In this document: positions 1-5,907 of the stretch, piece after piece
How positions within the stretch are numbered: the stretch's first letter is position 1
Layout: the number at the start of each line of letters is the position of its first letter
NCBI GenBank assembly: GCA_029939875.1
Contig: JAOZSC010000107.1
Span: 1-7,793, forward strand
Origin: Desulfobacterales bacterium
Lineage (GTDB): Bacteria; Desulfobacterota; Desulfobacteria; Desulfobacterales; JAFDCJ01
Length of the DNA stretch: 7,793 nt
Reading direction: 5' to 3'
Notes under the pieces: generated by a model
Databases searched by the model: none
Told to the model about the DNA's origin: nothing
What the model saw: only the letters and a program-made list of their open reading frames with translations
Program-made: the position numbers and the translations under genes

Positions 1-492
1 AGCCCCATCGGCGGTGAAAATCGAACCCCCGATGATTTTATAGTGCCCGTACAATGCCGGGAAAATGCTTTTTTTTTCCGCAGCCGGCAGTGGTTTCGGA
101 ATTCGCGGTTGACCGTTCTTTTCAGGTCCAACGGTCTTCGGACCGGTGGGTGTAAAAAAAATCACCTGCGGGTTGATAATTTTGACGGTGCCTGCGTTGC
201 CCCGGCTTAGAATCAGGCCGGCAATTCCCCTGTCGGTTTTCACCTGCGCCACGTTTGCCAGCAGGTCCCCGTTAAGGTTGTCATAAATGATTCCGTTGAT
301 TGTCATGCCCCCCAGCCAGCTCAGTGACCAGTCCTGCACTTTCAGCGATCCGGGTATGCGCTGATTGATGAGCTGCAGCACCAGCGGTTTTGCGGTCTTG
401 CTGGATACAATGGCCGGCAGCAGCGCTATTGCGATAAACGAGGCTGCAACACACCCGGCAATGACAGATCCTAGGATGTATTTTTTTTTCAT
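1..492 (-). CDS. AsmA/TamB-like membrane-anchored envelope protein, N-terminal part (runs off the left edge)
   Basis: The minus-strand frame is open from an ATG at 490-492 to base 1, giving 164 residues without a stop. It begins MKKK followed by a hydrophobic stretch (about residues 5-29), then a polar region, which reads as an N-terminal inner-membrane anchor with a periplasmic body. Residues 45-112 (RIPGSLKVQDWSLSW, then a GD-containing strand, then GTVKIINPQVIFF) and the later GGSIFTADG show the alternating beta pattern of AsmA/TamB/DUF748-type proteins, which take part in envelope lipid transport or assembly. A Cys at residue 14 after IAG resembles a lipobox, but the hydrophobic run continues past it, so an uncleaved anchor is more likely. 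The start has no clear Shine-Dalgarno, and nine consecutive A residues follow the ATG, a possible slippage site. It lies 136 nt downstream of the oxidoreductase on the same strand. Family assignment is from pattern memory; the rest of the gene is not visible. Confidence 0.6.
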   Translation of the reverse strand, partial: MKKKYILGSVIAGCVAASFIAIALLPAIVSSKTAKPLVLQLINQRIPGSLKVQDWSLSWLGGMTINGIIYDNLNGDLLANVAQVKTDRGIAGLILSRGNAGTVKIINPQVIFFTPTGPKTVGPEKNGQPRIPKPLPAAEKKSIFPALYGHYKIIGGSIFTADGA

Positions 493-569
493 GGCGGTTA
501 TTTTTAAAATTTCTCTTTTTTGTATTGGGTCTGTATTTTATGGGAAAATTAGATACGAAGCTCGAGATA

Positions 570-594
570 ATGATTACAGACTCATTGTAATCAT
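570..594. repeat. Perfect inverted repeat, 9-bp arms with 7-nt loop
   Basis: ATGATTACA at 570-578 is the exact reverse complement of TGTAATCAT at 586-594. It lies between the stop of the oxidoreductase gene (629) and the start of the AsmA-like gene (492), both on the minus strand. No T-run follows on either strand, so it is not a canonical intrinsic terminator. An operator for a dimeric regulator upstream of the AsmA-like gene, or a transcript-end hairpin, are both possible. Confidence 0.45.
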
Positions 595-628
595 AAAATG
601 CCTGACTCCAAATAAAAAGTTATTCAGT

Positions 629-2767
629 TCATTTGTCACGGTTATCCGGCTCAACTTCAACCAGGCAGCTGTTGCAGGCAAAAGCGCCACCGGGCGACAT
701 GGCATCGCTGGTGAGCACGTTGACACAACCGCCGTCGTCGATGCCGTTTTCATCCGGCCGGTACCAGGCCCCGGCATCCAGGCTCACCACTGCGGGCATG
801 ATCCGGTCGGTGATCCGGGCCGTGGTGCGCAGCCGTCCGCGATCATTGAAGACATAGACGCGGTCACCGTCTGCCAGGCCGCGCTGACGGGCGTCGGCCG
901 TATTGATCCAGATACGATCGTCGCATTTTTCTTTTAAAGGCGGGATGTTGTCAAACTGGGAGTTGACGCGGCCTTTTGAATGGGGGCTGACCAGCTGGAG
1001 CGGATAGCGCCGAATCCGGGCATCTGCCGGGCCTTCCCGGTGTTCCAGGTAGCGGGGAACGGGGGGGATCAGCGTATTGTTCATCGCGGCGATTTTCTGG
1101 CTGTAGATTTCGATTTTTCCCGACGGCGTGGCAAAGCAATAATTGTGAGGATCCTCGATCTGTCGACGAAAGGCGACCCAGGGCTCTTTTAGCTCCATAC
1201 GGTGGGCATCCTGCTGCCTGAATCTTTCGTAATCCGGCAGGCCGGGAGTGTCGGCCACCATCTGCCGCAGATAGTATTCTTCGCTCTGGGGAAAAAAATC
1301 ATCCAGGCCGAGGCGGGCGGCCAGCTGTGAAAAGATCGCCAGGTCCGAACGGGTCCCGGGCAACGGGTCAACCGCCTGATGCATAAAAATATTGTAAGGT
1401 CCCCCGCCCCAGGGTTGTGCGATGTCTTCGCGCTCCAGAAAATGGCTCACCGGCAGCACCACATCTGCATAGCGGGCCGTGGGTGTCATGAACAGCTCGT
1501 GGGCGACGATAAATTCCGGCCGCTTCAAGGCCCTGACCGCCTTGTTGACATTTAAAAACTGGTTGAGCAGGTTGCAGCCCACGATATACACCAGCTTGAT
1601 ATCGGCGGCAAGGCCGCCACTTTTGCCCGTCAGCAGGGCATCATAAATGCGACTCATGTGGACCGTGGGGCCGCGTTCCGGCACCACCGGAAGCAATCCG
1701 GCCACATTTCCCAGTTCCATGCTGCCGGTGCCGCCGGCCACGTGTCCCCCGACAATGCCGATGTTGCCAGTCATGGCCGCCAGGGTCATGGCGGCGCGGT
1801 GAAATTGCTCGCCGCCGGCGGTGCGGCCCGGCGCCCACCCCGCATACAGTGCCGCCGGCCGGGCCGTGGCATACTCCCCGGCAAGGGCCTCGATGTCATA
1901 TTCGGACGCCCCTGTGATTTCTGCAGCCCAGCGGGGCGTTTTGGGTATGCCGTCTTCATCTCCGATCACATAGGCTTTGAATTTTTCAAAGCCGGCTGTA
2001 TGGGTTTGAATAAAGTGGCGGTTGTAGCTATTTTCGGCAATCATGACGTGGGCCATGGCAATCAGCATGGCGGTGTCTGTGCCCGGCCGAATGGGGATCC
2101 ATTTTTCAGCCAGGGCTTTTACCGAAGGGCTCAACCGGGGGTCCACCCCGATGATTTTTATGCCCTTTTTTCTGGCTGCCGCCAGGTAAGCGGCCGTGTC
2201 AGGTCCGAAGCGTGATACCAGCGGATTAAAGCCCCACAGGATAATCAGTCTGGAATACAGCAGGTTGTCGCGGCTGTTGCCGGTATAGCGGGTTCCGAAG
2301 GTGGTACGGGATGCAAAATCGGCGGCTTCCATGGAGGTGTTGCCGGCAACCGCGGTGCACCCGCCGAGCATGTTAAAAAAACGCTGGGCCGTCGTGCGGG
2401 TGTTGTGCAAAGCCGCCTCGCTGGCGTAATAATTCATCAGGAAAATGGAGCGCGGCCCATCGGTATCTTTGACCTGCCGGAGCCGTGCAGCAACCGTATC
2501 CAGGGCTTCATCCCATGAAATGGGCTCAAATTGGCCGCTGCCCCGCCTTCCGGTTCGCTTTAACGGGCGGGTCAAGCGTTGTGGCGAATAGATCACCTCT
2601 TTTTGGGACAGCCCCCGGATGCAGGCCTTCAGTCCCGGACCCCGGCCGGTGTCGGTCCCGATGCGGGTAATGCGCCCATCGGCCACATGCACTTTCAGCA
2701 GGCAACGCCCCCCGCAGTCGTAAGCGCAGGTGGTGGTCACCACTTTTTTGCGGTTTTCAGAAGCCAT
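629..2767 (-). CDS. Molybdopterin (Mo/W-bisPGD) oxidoreductase, DMSO-reductase family, no Tat signal
   Basis: A complete 712-residue catalytic subunit of the DMSO-reductase superfamily. Visible landmarks: C14-x3-C18-x3-C22 and C49, an N-terminal [4Fe-4S] site; the ISWDEALD segment (83-90); GNTS at 142-145, where S145 aligns with the Ser metal ligand of DmsA-type enzymes; GVDPR and the later RPGTDTAM pterin-binding segments; [16 protein letters not shown]; and a C-terminal [10 protein letters not shown] segment, all typical of the family. Closest in style to DmsA/BisC-like S- or N-oxide reductases, but the substrate cannot be read from sequence. The N-terminus has no twin-arginine or hydrophobic signal, and an in-frame TGA lies about 8 codons upstream of the ATG, so an exported longer form is unlikely. 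No iron-sulfur electron-transfer or membrane-anchor subunit gene lies next to it. The Shine-Dalgarno is weak. It is divergent from the small gene at 2921. Confidence 0.9.
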   Translation of the reverse strand: MASENRKKVVTTTCAYDCGGRCLLKVHVADGRITRIGTDTGRGPGLKACIRGLSQKEVIYSPQRLTRPLKRTGRRGSGQFEPISWDEALDTVAARLRQVKDTDGPRSIFLMNYYASEAALHNTRTTAQRFFNMLGGCTAVAGNTSMEAADFASRTTFGTRYTGNSRDNLLYSRLIILWGFNPLVSRFGPDTAAYLAAARKKGIKIIGVDPRLSPSVKALAEKWIPIRPGTDTAMLIAMAHVMIAENSYNRHFIQTHTAGFEKFKAYVIGDEDGIPKTPRWAAEITGASEYDIEALAGEYATARPAALYAGWAPGRTAGGEQFHRAAMTLAAMTGNIGIVGGHVAGGTGSMELGNVAGLLPVVPERGPTVHMSRIYDALLTGKSGGLAADIKLVYIVGCNLLNQFLNVNKAVRALKRPEFIVAHELFMTPTARYADVVLPVSHFLEREDIAQPWGGGPYNIFMHQAVDPLPGTRSDLAIFSQLAARLGLDDFFPQSEEYYLRQMVADTPGLPDYERFRQQDAHRMELKEPWVAFRRQIEDPHNYCFATPSGKIEIYSQKIAAMNNTLIPPVPRYLEHREGPADARIRRYPLQLVSPHSKGRVNSQFDNIPPLKEKCDDRIWINTADARQRGLADGDRVYVFNDRGRLRTTARITDRIMPAVVSLDAGAWYRPDENGIDDGGCVNVLTSDAMSPGGAFACNSCLVEVEPDNRDK

Positions 2768-2920
2768 GCCCGTGTTATCGCTGAAAATTCAACAGAAATC
2801 AAATAATTGTTGCCGGCCCAAATCAATCTGGTTTCCATTCATAAAGCATCTTTTTTTCGATGAAGATTGTTCTCAATTTTAGTGGACAAATCCCGTACCA
2901 TGTTTTAACTTCATTTCAGA
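2768..2920. other. Divergent intergenic region between the oxidoreductase and the small plus-strand gene
   Basis: This 153-bp AT-rich spacer should hold the promoter of the minus-strand oxidoreductase gene and any promoter of the plus-strand ORF. I see no convincing -35/-10 pair, sigma-54 site or FNR-type dyad. A short CAACA...TGTTG inverted pair near 2790-2812 is too small to weigh. No RNA gene is recognisable. Confidence 0.3.
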
Positions 2921-3166
2921 ATGCCACGTGCAATAATTACCTGGCCGGAATCTGATTCCGGTGCAAAAAAGTGTGTTCCAATGCCCGTTACCATCGAAAT
3001 GAAACCATCTGAAAAAGAACAACCGCGTGCCACAATGGACCGCCGGCAGTTTTCCTATACCCATTATATTCCCGAAAGACGATGTGGCAGGGAAAGACGC
3101 CATGATGATGACAGCGCGGTGTCCAGCAACGATAGTGGTGACAATTGCAAACAAAATGGTGAATAA
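2921..3166 (+). CDS. Small Arg-rich hypothetical protein with DRRxFSYT / IPERRxGxxRR motif
   Basis: An 81-residue plus-strand ORF whose centre reads DRRQFSYT (40-47) then IPERRCGRERR (50-60). This basic, aromatic-containing motif resembles a recurrent signature I remember from short uncharacterised deltaproteobacterial proteins, so I treat the ORF as real rather than random. It has no signal peptide or membrane segment. The C-terminal third is Asp/Ser/Asn-rich and probably disordered. The start is uncertain: an in-frame TAA lies at 2906-2908, so translation starts at ATG 2921 or later (ATG codons at 2981, 2999 and 3035), and none has a good Shine-Dalgarno. Three Cys residues are present (18, 55, 76), without a metal-binding pattern. 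It is divergent from the oxidoreductase and convergent with the HIRAN gene. Function unknown; an internal start would leave a core of about 43-61 residues. Confidence 0.5.
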   Translation: MPRAIITWPESDSGAKKCVPMPVTIEMKPSEKEQPRATMDRRQFSYTHYIPERRCGRERRHDDDSAVSSNDSGDNCKQNGE

Positions 3167-3182
3167 TCCTCCGGCCTAACGT

Positions 3183-3222
3183 CACCTGTCCGGCAGGTTC
3201 AAGCGCTGGCAGGTGCACCTGC
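3183..3222. repeat. Cluster of CACCTG/CAGGTG inverted repeats including a 14-bp perfect palindrome
   Basis: CACCTG occurs at 3183-3188 and 3216-3221, CAGGT at 3194-3198 and CAGGTG at 3210-3215. The last two hexamers form the perfect palindrome GCAGGTGCACCTGC (3209-3222). ACCTG/CAGGT (3184-3198) can form a 5-bp hairpin, and the first CACCTG can also pair with 3210-3215. The cluster lies between two convergent genes (ends 3166 and 3259). A bidirectional stop structure is plausible, but there is no T-run on either side. Confidence 0.4.
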
Positions 3223-3258
3223 AACAATAACGTCAGGAACCCGTGCGCTGGAGGCCAT

Positions 3259-3753
3259 CTATCGGTCATTTCCGGTTTTCGCTTTTTTTTCCGGGGGACC
3301 GGGATAGGTGGTCAGCTCCAGGACGCATCCCAGCCGCGGCTGTTTGCGGGTACCGCCTGTAATTTTGACCACTTTAGCCGCTGTGACGATGTTGTCGCGG
3401 GTCAACCATCGAACCACCCGGGCTGAGATTTTGTCGTTCAGGCAGCCGAAACAGTCGGGCATGAACAGTTCCTGGGTTTTTTTGCCGCCCTTGAGCAGGT
3501 AGACAACGCCCCTGGTGCCGGAACTTTTATCATGCCAGACTAGCCGGACCCGTTCGCCGGATTTTATCTTTTGAAGGGCTTTTTGGCGACTGCTGCCGTC
3601 GGGGTTGCTGTACTGGCATCCAGAGGCGGCCGTGTTGATTTTTTCTATAAAATTTCGGCCCCCGGGTTTGCAGAAAATTTCTTTGAGCTCAACCCGGGTT
3701 TCTCCCCGCGGTGACTTGCCCAGCATCCGTTCGAGTGTTTGAAGTAATCCCAT
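3259..3753 (-). CDS. Stand-alone divergent HIRAN-domain protein
   Basis: A 164-residue protein, probably cytoplasmic (no signal or membrane segment). Residues 50-60 read NPDGSSRQKAL, followed by IKSGERVRLVW. This matches the characteristic opening of bacterial HIRAN domains (N-DG-SRQ, then G-E-V-L). The rest (about 85-152) continues with a MPDCFGCLNDKIS segment in place of the usual iGYLp-la helix and then beta strands ending LGCVLELTTY, as in the HIRAN core. The normally conserved RePxNpyDpNA segment is degenerate here (WHDKSSGTRGVV). HIRAN domains in eukaryotic HLTF bind DNA ends; the role of stand-alone bacterial copies is not established. Four Cys at 28, 46, 101 and 104, plus one at 143, could bind metal, but no clear motif is seen. 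It starts 6 nt after the CoA-transferase B stop, so it is almost certainly the last gene of that operon. Domain call moderately confident; function unknown. Confidence 0.65.
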   Translation of the reverse strand: MGLLQTLERMLGKSPRGETRVELKEIFCKPGGRNFIEKINTAASGCQYSNPDGSSRQKALQKIKSGERVRLVWHDKSSGTRGVVYLLKGGKKTQELFMPDCFGCLNDKISARVVRWLTRDNIVTAAKVVKITGGTRKQPRLGCVLELTTYPGPPEKKAKTGNDR

Positions 3754-3759
3754 CTGTTT

Positions 3760-4596
3760 TTATCCCGATTTTTGCTGGCGGTTTTTGTTTTTTTCAATAA
3801 TCCGGAAAACGCGGTTGACGACGGCCTCCACCTGCAGTTTTCTGCCCATGGATATCTCCGGGGAAAACTGCCGTAGGATATCCAGTTCGTCAGCGGCTGG
3901 CGGCAGGGTGGGCTCAAGTTTTTGCGCTATTTTGAGATCCCACGGCACGGTAGACTTCACCTCATCAAGAGACACCCCGGGGTGCAACCCTGCCAGGTAG
4001 ATTTCCTTTGTCTTTTTATCGAATTTGAAGGTTCCCTGGGTGCTGATCAGAATCCGGGGCCCGGAATCAGCCGGCATACCAGCTTCATAGCGGGAATTGC
4101 CGCCGTCCAGGTAACCCGGTGAGGTGAAGTAGTCCAGTTTTTCAACAAATTCGCCTCCTAGCATGGTGAGAACGGTCTTGTGCGAATATCCGACAAACTC
4201 GGGGGCCCCACCGGCACCGGTCATTCGGAATTCAAAATTGTCCGGATTTCCGATGTAGCTGCTGTTCATGTTCCCGTAACGATCGATTTGTCCCACGCCC
4301 AGGAAACTGACATCCACGTAACCCCGATTTAAAATGGTTGAAAAGATATCGACCATGTCGCACGAATAGGTGAATCCCCGGGTGCAGCTCGGATCGGCAA
4401 TGTGCAGCGGGACCTTGAAAGGCTCAAACCCCAGCATGCCGGCCTCGGTCAATATAACAATGTTGGGCGCGTGGGTATTTTTGGCCAGCACCCCGGCGGC
4501 CATGGCAATGCCCTGGCCGATGACCACCATCTGGCCGTCTTCAATCTCTTTTGCCGCCCGTGAAATGATGAGTTCGGAAAGTGTATATTTAGCCAT
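3760..4596 (-). CDS. Class I CoA-transferase subunit B (glutaconate CoA-transferase beta-like)
   Basis: A 278-residue protein collinear with glutaconate CoA-transferase GctB (about 266 residues). Shared stretches include GQIDRYGNMNSSYIG (about 108-122; GctB has GGAQIDPYGNVNSTSIG), then TGAGG, then LDYFTSPGYLDGG (about 154-166). E51 in the LTEAG segment corresponds to the catalytic Glu of GctB (VESG), which forms the glutamyl-CoA thioester intermediate. Its presence argues for a true transferase rather than an IpdB-type ring-opening hydrolase, which lacks it. It should form a heteromer with the upstream subunit A and move CoA between carboxylic acids; the acid is not identifiable. The ATG (4594-4596) overlaps the last 8 nt of subunit A, and a GGGGG Shine-Dalgarno sits inside the A gene, indicating translational coupling. 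The C-terminal tail (about 245-278) is Lys/Arg-rich. Confidence 0.85.
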   Translation of the reverse strand: MAKYTLSELIISRAAKEIEDGQMVVIGQGIAMAAGVLAKNTHAPNIVILTEAGMLGFEPFKVPLHIADPSCTRGFTYSCDMVDIFSTILNRGYVDVSFLGVGQIDRYGNMNSSYIGNPDNFEFRMTGAGGAPEFVGYSHKTVLTMLGGEFVEKLDYFTSPGYLDGGNSRYEAGMPADSGPRILISTQGTFKFDKKTKEIYLAGLHPGVSLDEVKSTVPWDLKIAQKLEPTLPPAADELDILRQFSPEISMGRKLQVEAVVNRVFRIIEKNKNRQQKSG

Positions 4597-5644
4597 CGAT
4601 CAATTCCCCCCTGTCTTGCAGCAGTTGAATATACTGGTCCATGTTCATGTCAAGCTGCTGCGAATATTCGTTGGCATCCCAGGCCGGTTTAAATGAAAAG
4701 CCATAGTCGGCCGGAACACTTGGAAAGGGTTTGGCCTGCAGCGTCTCCAGTGTATCTTTTCCAAACTGCTGCACATAGTGCTGTATGTATTCCTGCCGGT
4801 CGGCAACCCCGTATACCCATTCATCCAACCAGGCTTTGAAGCCTTCCGGCGAACCGTTGGAAGCGAAAAAAAGCACCCGAAACAGCATGTCGTAGTCATA
4901 GTGGCCGGCCACCTCAGAAGGATGCGCGCCCCAGGGGCATTCCACCACGGCGCATACCTTGTGGGCCGGAACGATGGTCAAATGCGGCGCGGATTTGATC
5001 ACATCGCTGTCGACGATCTTTTCAGCGGACACAATCACCTTTTTGGCGGCCAGCGCCGCCCATTTGCTGTTTATCATGGCACCCCACAGCTGGGCATTGC
5101 CGAGTTTATCCGCGCGCTGGACATGGATAATGGCCACGTCCGGGGTATAGCCTTTCACCACCAGTACCGGATGGCCGGAAAAAGGGTCGACAATTTCGGC
5201 AAAGCGCTGATCGCCGAGAAAACCCCTGCGCTTGACCACGTCCGTGACGGCGGTGCCGGCCAGCACCGGTATAAACGGGTACCCCATGGCCCCGGCTTTC
5301 ATCATTGAAAGCAGGGTATGGTTGGTCATCTCCTCGATGGCCACCCGGCCCTCTTTTAAGGCCCGGTCCAGCGGTGTCGTTACCCGCTTGCCGCCGATTC
5401 TGAAGTTATAAGCAATAACCAGCCGGTCAATGGCACCGGTTTCCAGCAGCTGATCGATCTCTTCAATGCCACCCTGCTGAAAAACCATCAGGTTTTTTTT
5501 GCCCTGGCGGATGATTTCGTGGGTCAGGGCCAGTGGCATGCAGTAAAGACAGTTGGCAAAAACGAAAGAATCACCATCGTTTACAAAGTTCCCGATGGCT
5601 TGCCGGGCGGTCATCCGTTTATCCGGCTGCATGTATTTTTCCAT
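4589..5644 (-). CDS. Class I CoA-transferase subunit A (glutaconate CoA-transferase alpha / IpdA-like)
   Basis: A 351-residue alpha subunit of the class I CoA-transferase family, somewhat longer than GctA (about 320) or mycobacterial IpdA (about 290). Family features: an N-terminal MTARQAIGNFVNDGDSF segment, a QQGGIEEIDQLLETGAIDRL region, then IEEMTNHTLLSMMKAGAMGYPFIPV (about 103-127), YTPDVAIIHVQRADKLGNAQLWG (the Gly/Asn core motif of the family) and VECPWGAHPSEV. E105 falls where I recall the catalytic Glu105 of IpdA, so the pair deserves an alignment against both transferases and hydrolases. It is the first gene of the operon and overlaps subunit B by 8 nt. The start is supported by AAAGGGGG placed 6 nt before the ATG; a second in-frame ATG lies four codons in. 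Roles in dicarboxylate, aromatic or steroid-ring breakdown are all possible; the sequence does not choose. Confidence 0.85.
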   Translation of the reverse strand: MEKYMQPDKRMTARQAIGNFVNDGDSFVFANCLYCMPLALTHEIIRQGKKNLMVFQQGGIEEIDQLLETGAIDRLVIAYNFRIGGKRVTTPLDRALKEGRVAIEEMTNHTLLSMMKAGAMGYPFIPVLAGTAVTDVVKRRGFLGDQRFAEIVDPFSGHPVLVVKGYTPDVAIIHVQRADKLGNAQLWGAMINSKWAALAAKKVIVSAEKIVDSDVIKSAPHLTIVPAHKVCAVVECPWGAHPSEVAGHYDYDMLFRVLFFASNGSPEGFKAWLDEWVYGVADRQEYIQHYVQQFGKDTLETLQAKPFPSVPADYGFSFKPAWDANEYSQQLDMNMDQYIQLLQDRGELIDG

Positions 5645-5747
5645 CTAAATCCCCCTTTAATTGAAAAATAGATTCGGTAAGGTGCGAAATGAATTGTTTC
5701 TCAAATTAACCGGCTTTCGTCAACCTGATTAGTGCTCGGTTGGCTTC

Positions 5748-5776
5748 AGCATAGTCTGTTTCGGCTCCAGGCGCAA
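5748..5776 (-). promoter_or_regulatory. Candidate sigma-70 promoter for the CoA-transferase operon
   Basis: On the minus strand TTGCGC (5771-5776) and TATGCT (5748-5753) are separated by 17 bp, giving moderate -35 and -10 matches. Transcription would begin about 100 nt before the subunit A start. Read by eye only. Confidence 0.3.
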
Positions 5777-5810
5777 TGGTTGGTATACCCACAAAATGCT
5801 GCCAGGCAAT

Positions 5811-5845
5811 TTTATTGACATTCTGAGCGTTAATCTTTATTGATA
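5811..5845 (+). repeat. 10-bp direct repeat in the prxU upstream region
   Basis: TTTATTGACA (5811-5820) and TTTATTGATA (5836-5845) match at 9 of 10 positions and are 25 bp apart. Each contains a -35-like hexamer. They lie in the divergent control region between the CoA-transferase and prxU operons and could be tandem regulator sites or overlapping promoters. Confidence 0.4.
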
Positions 5846-5868
5846 CCTGTTAGCAGTGGATTTTTAAA
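5840..5868 (+). promoter_or_regulatory. Candidate sigma-70 promoter for prxU
   Basis: TTGATA (5840-5845) and TTTAAA (5863-5868) are 17 bp apart. Transcription would start near 5875, leaving a leader of about 33 nt before the ATG at 5908. A second, upstream -35 with perfect consensus (TTGACA, 5815-5820) has only a poor -10 (TATTGA, 5838-5843). A small hairpin GCCTG/CAGGC (5869-5884) would lie at the start of the transcript. Confidence 0.4.
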
Positions 5869-5895
5869 GCCTGTGATTGCAGGCAGCAATGATGA

Positions 5896-5902
5896 AAGGA
5901 GG
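5896..5902 (+). promoter_or_regulatory. Strong Shine-Dalgarno for the long prxU start
   Basis: AAGGAGG ends 5 nt before ATG 5908. This near-perfect anti-16S match supports initiation at 5908 and therefore translation of the 37-residue N-terminal extension. Confidence 0.75.
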
Positions 5903-5907
5903 TGCCT

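Noticed and set aside
451..492. Lipoprotein signal (IAGC) at the AsmA-like N-terminus
   Set aside because: The hydrophobic segment runs on for about 15 residues past the Cys, which fits a transmembrane anchor better than a cleaved lipoprotein signal.
365..937. Plus-strand ORF of 190 residues overlapping the AsmA-like start and the oxidoreductase 3' end
   Set aside because: It is antisense to two well-supported genes, and its translation has low-complexity runs and no recognisable domain.
1658..2215. Plus-strand ORF of 185 residues inside the oxidoreductase gene
   Set aside because: His/Gly/Arg-rich composition is typical of an antisense shadow, and the minus strand has strong family motifs.
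2879..3269. Two overlapping minus-strand ORFs opposite the small Arg-rich gene
   Set aside because: Compositions are His/Phe/Trp-rich and unstructured, without ribosome binding sites; the plus-strand frame holds the patterned motif.
4778..5308. Plus-strand ORF of 176 residues inside CoA-transferase subunit A
   Set aside because: Antisense to a clearly recognisable enzyme; no domain seen.
5875..5890. ATTGC/GCAAT and GCCTG/CAGGC short hairpins just before the prxU ribosome binding site, considered as a riboswitch
   Set aside because: Stems are only 5 bp and overlap each other; no known riboswitch architecture fits in the short leader.
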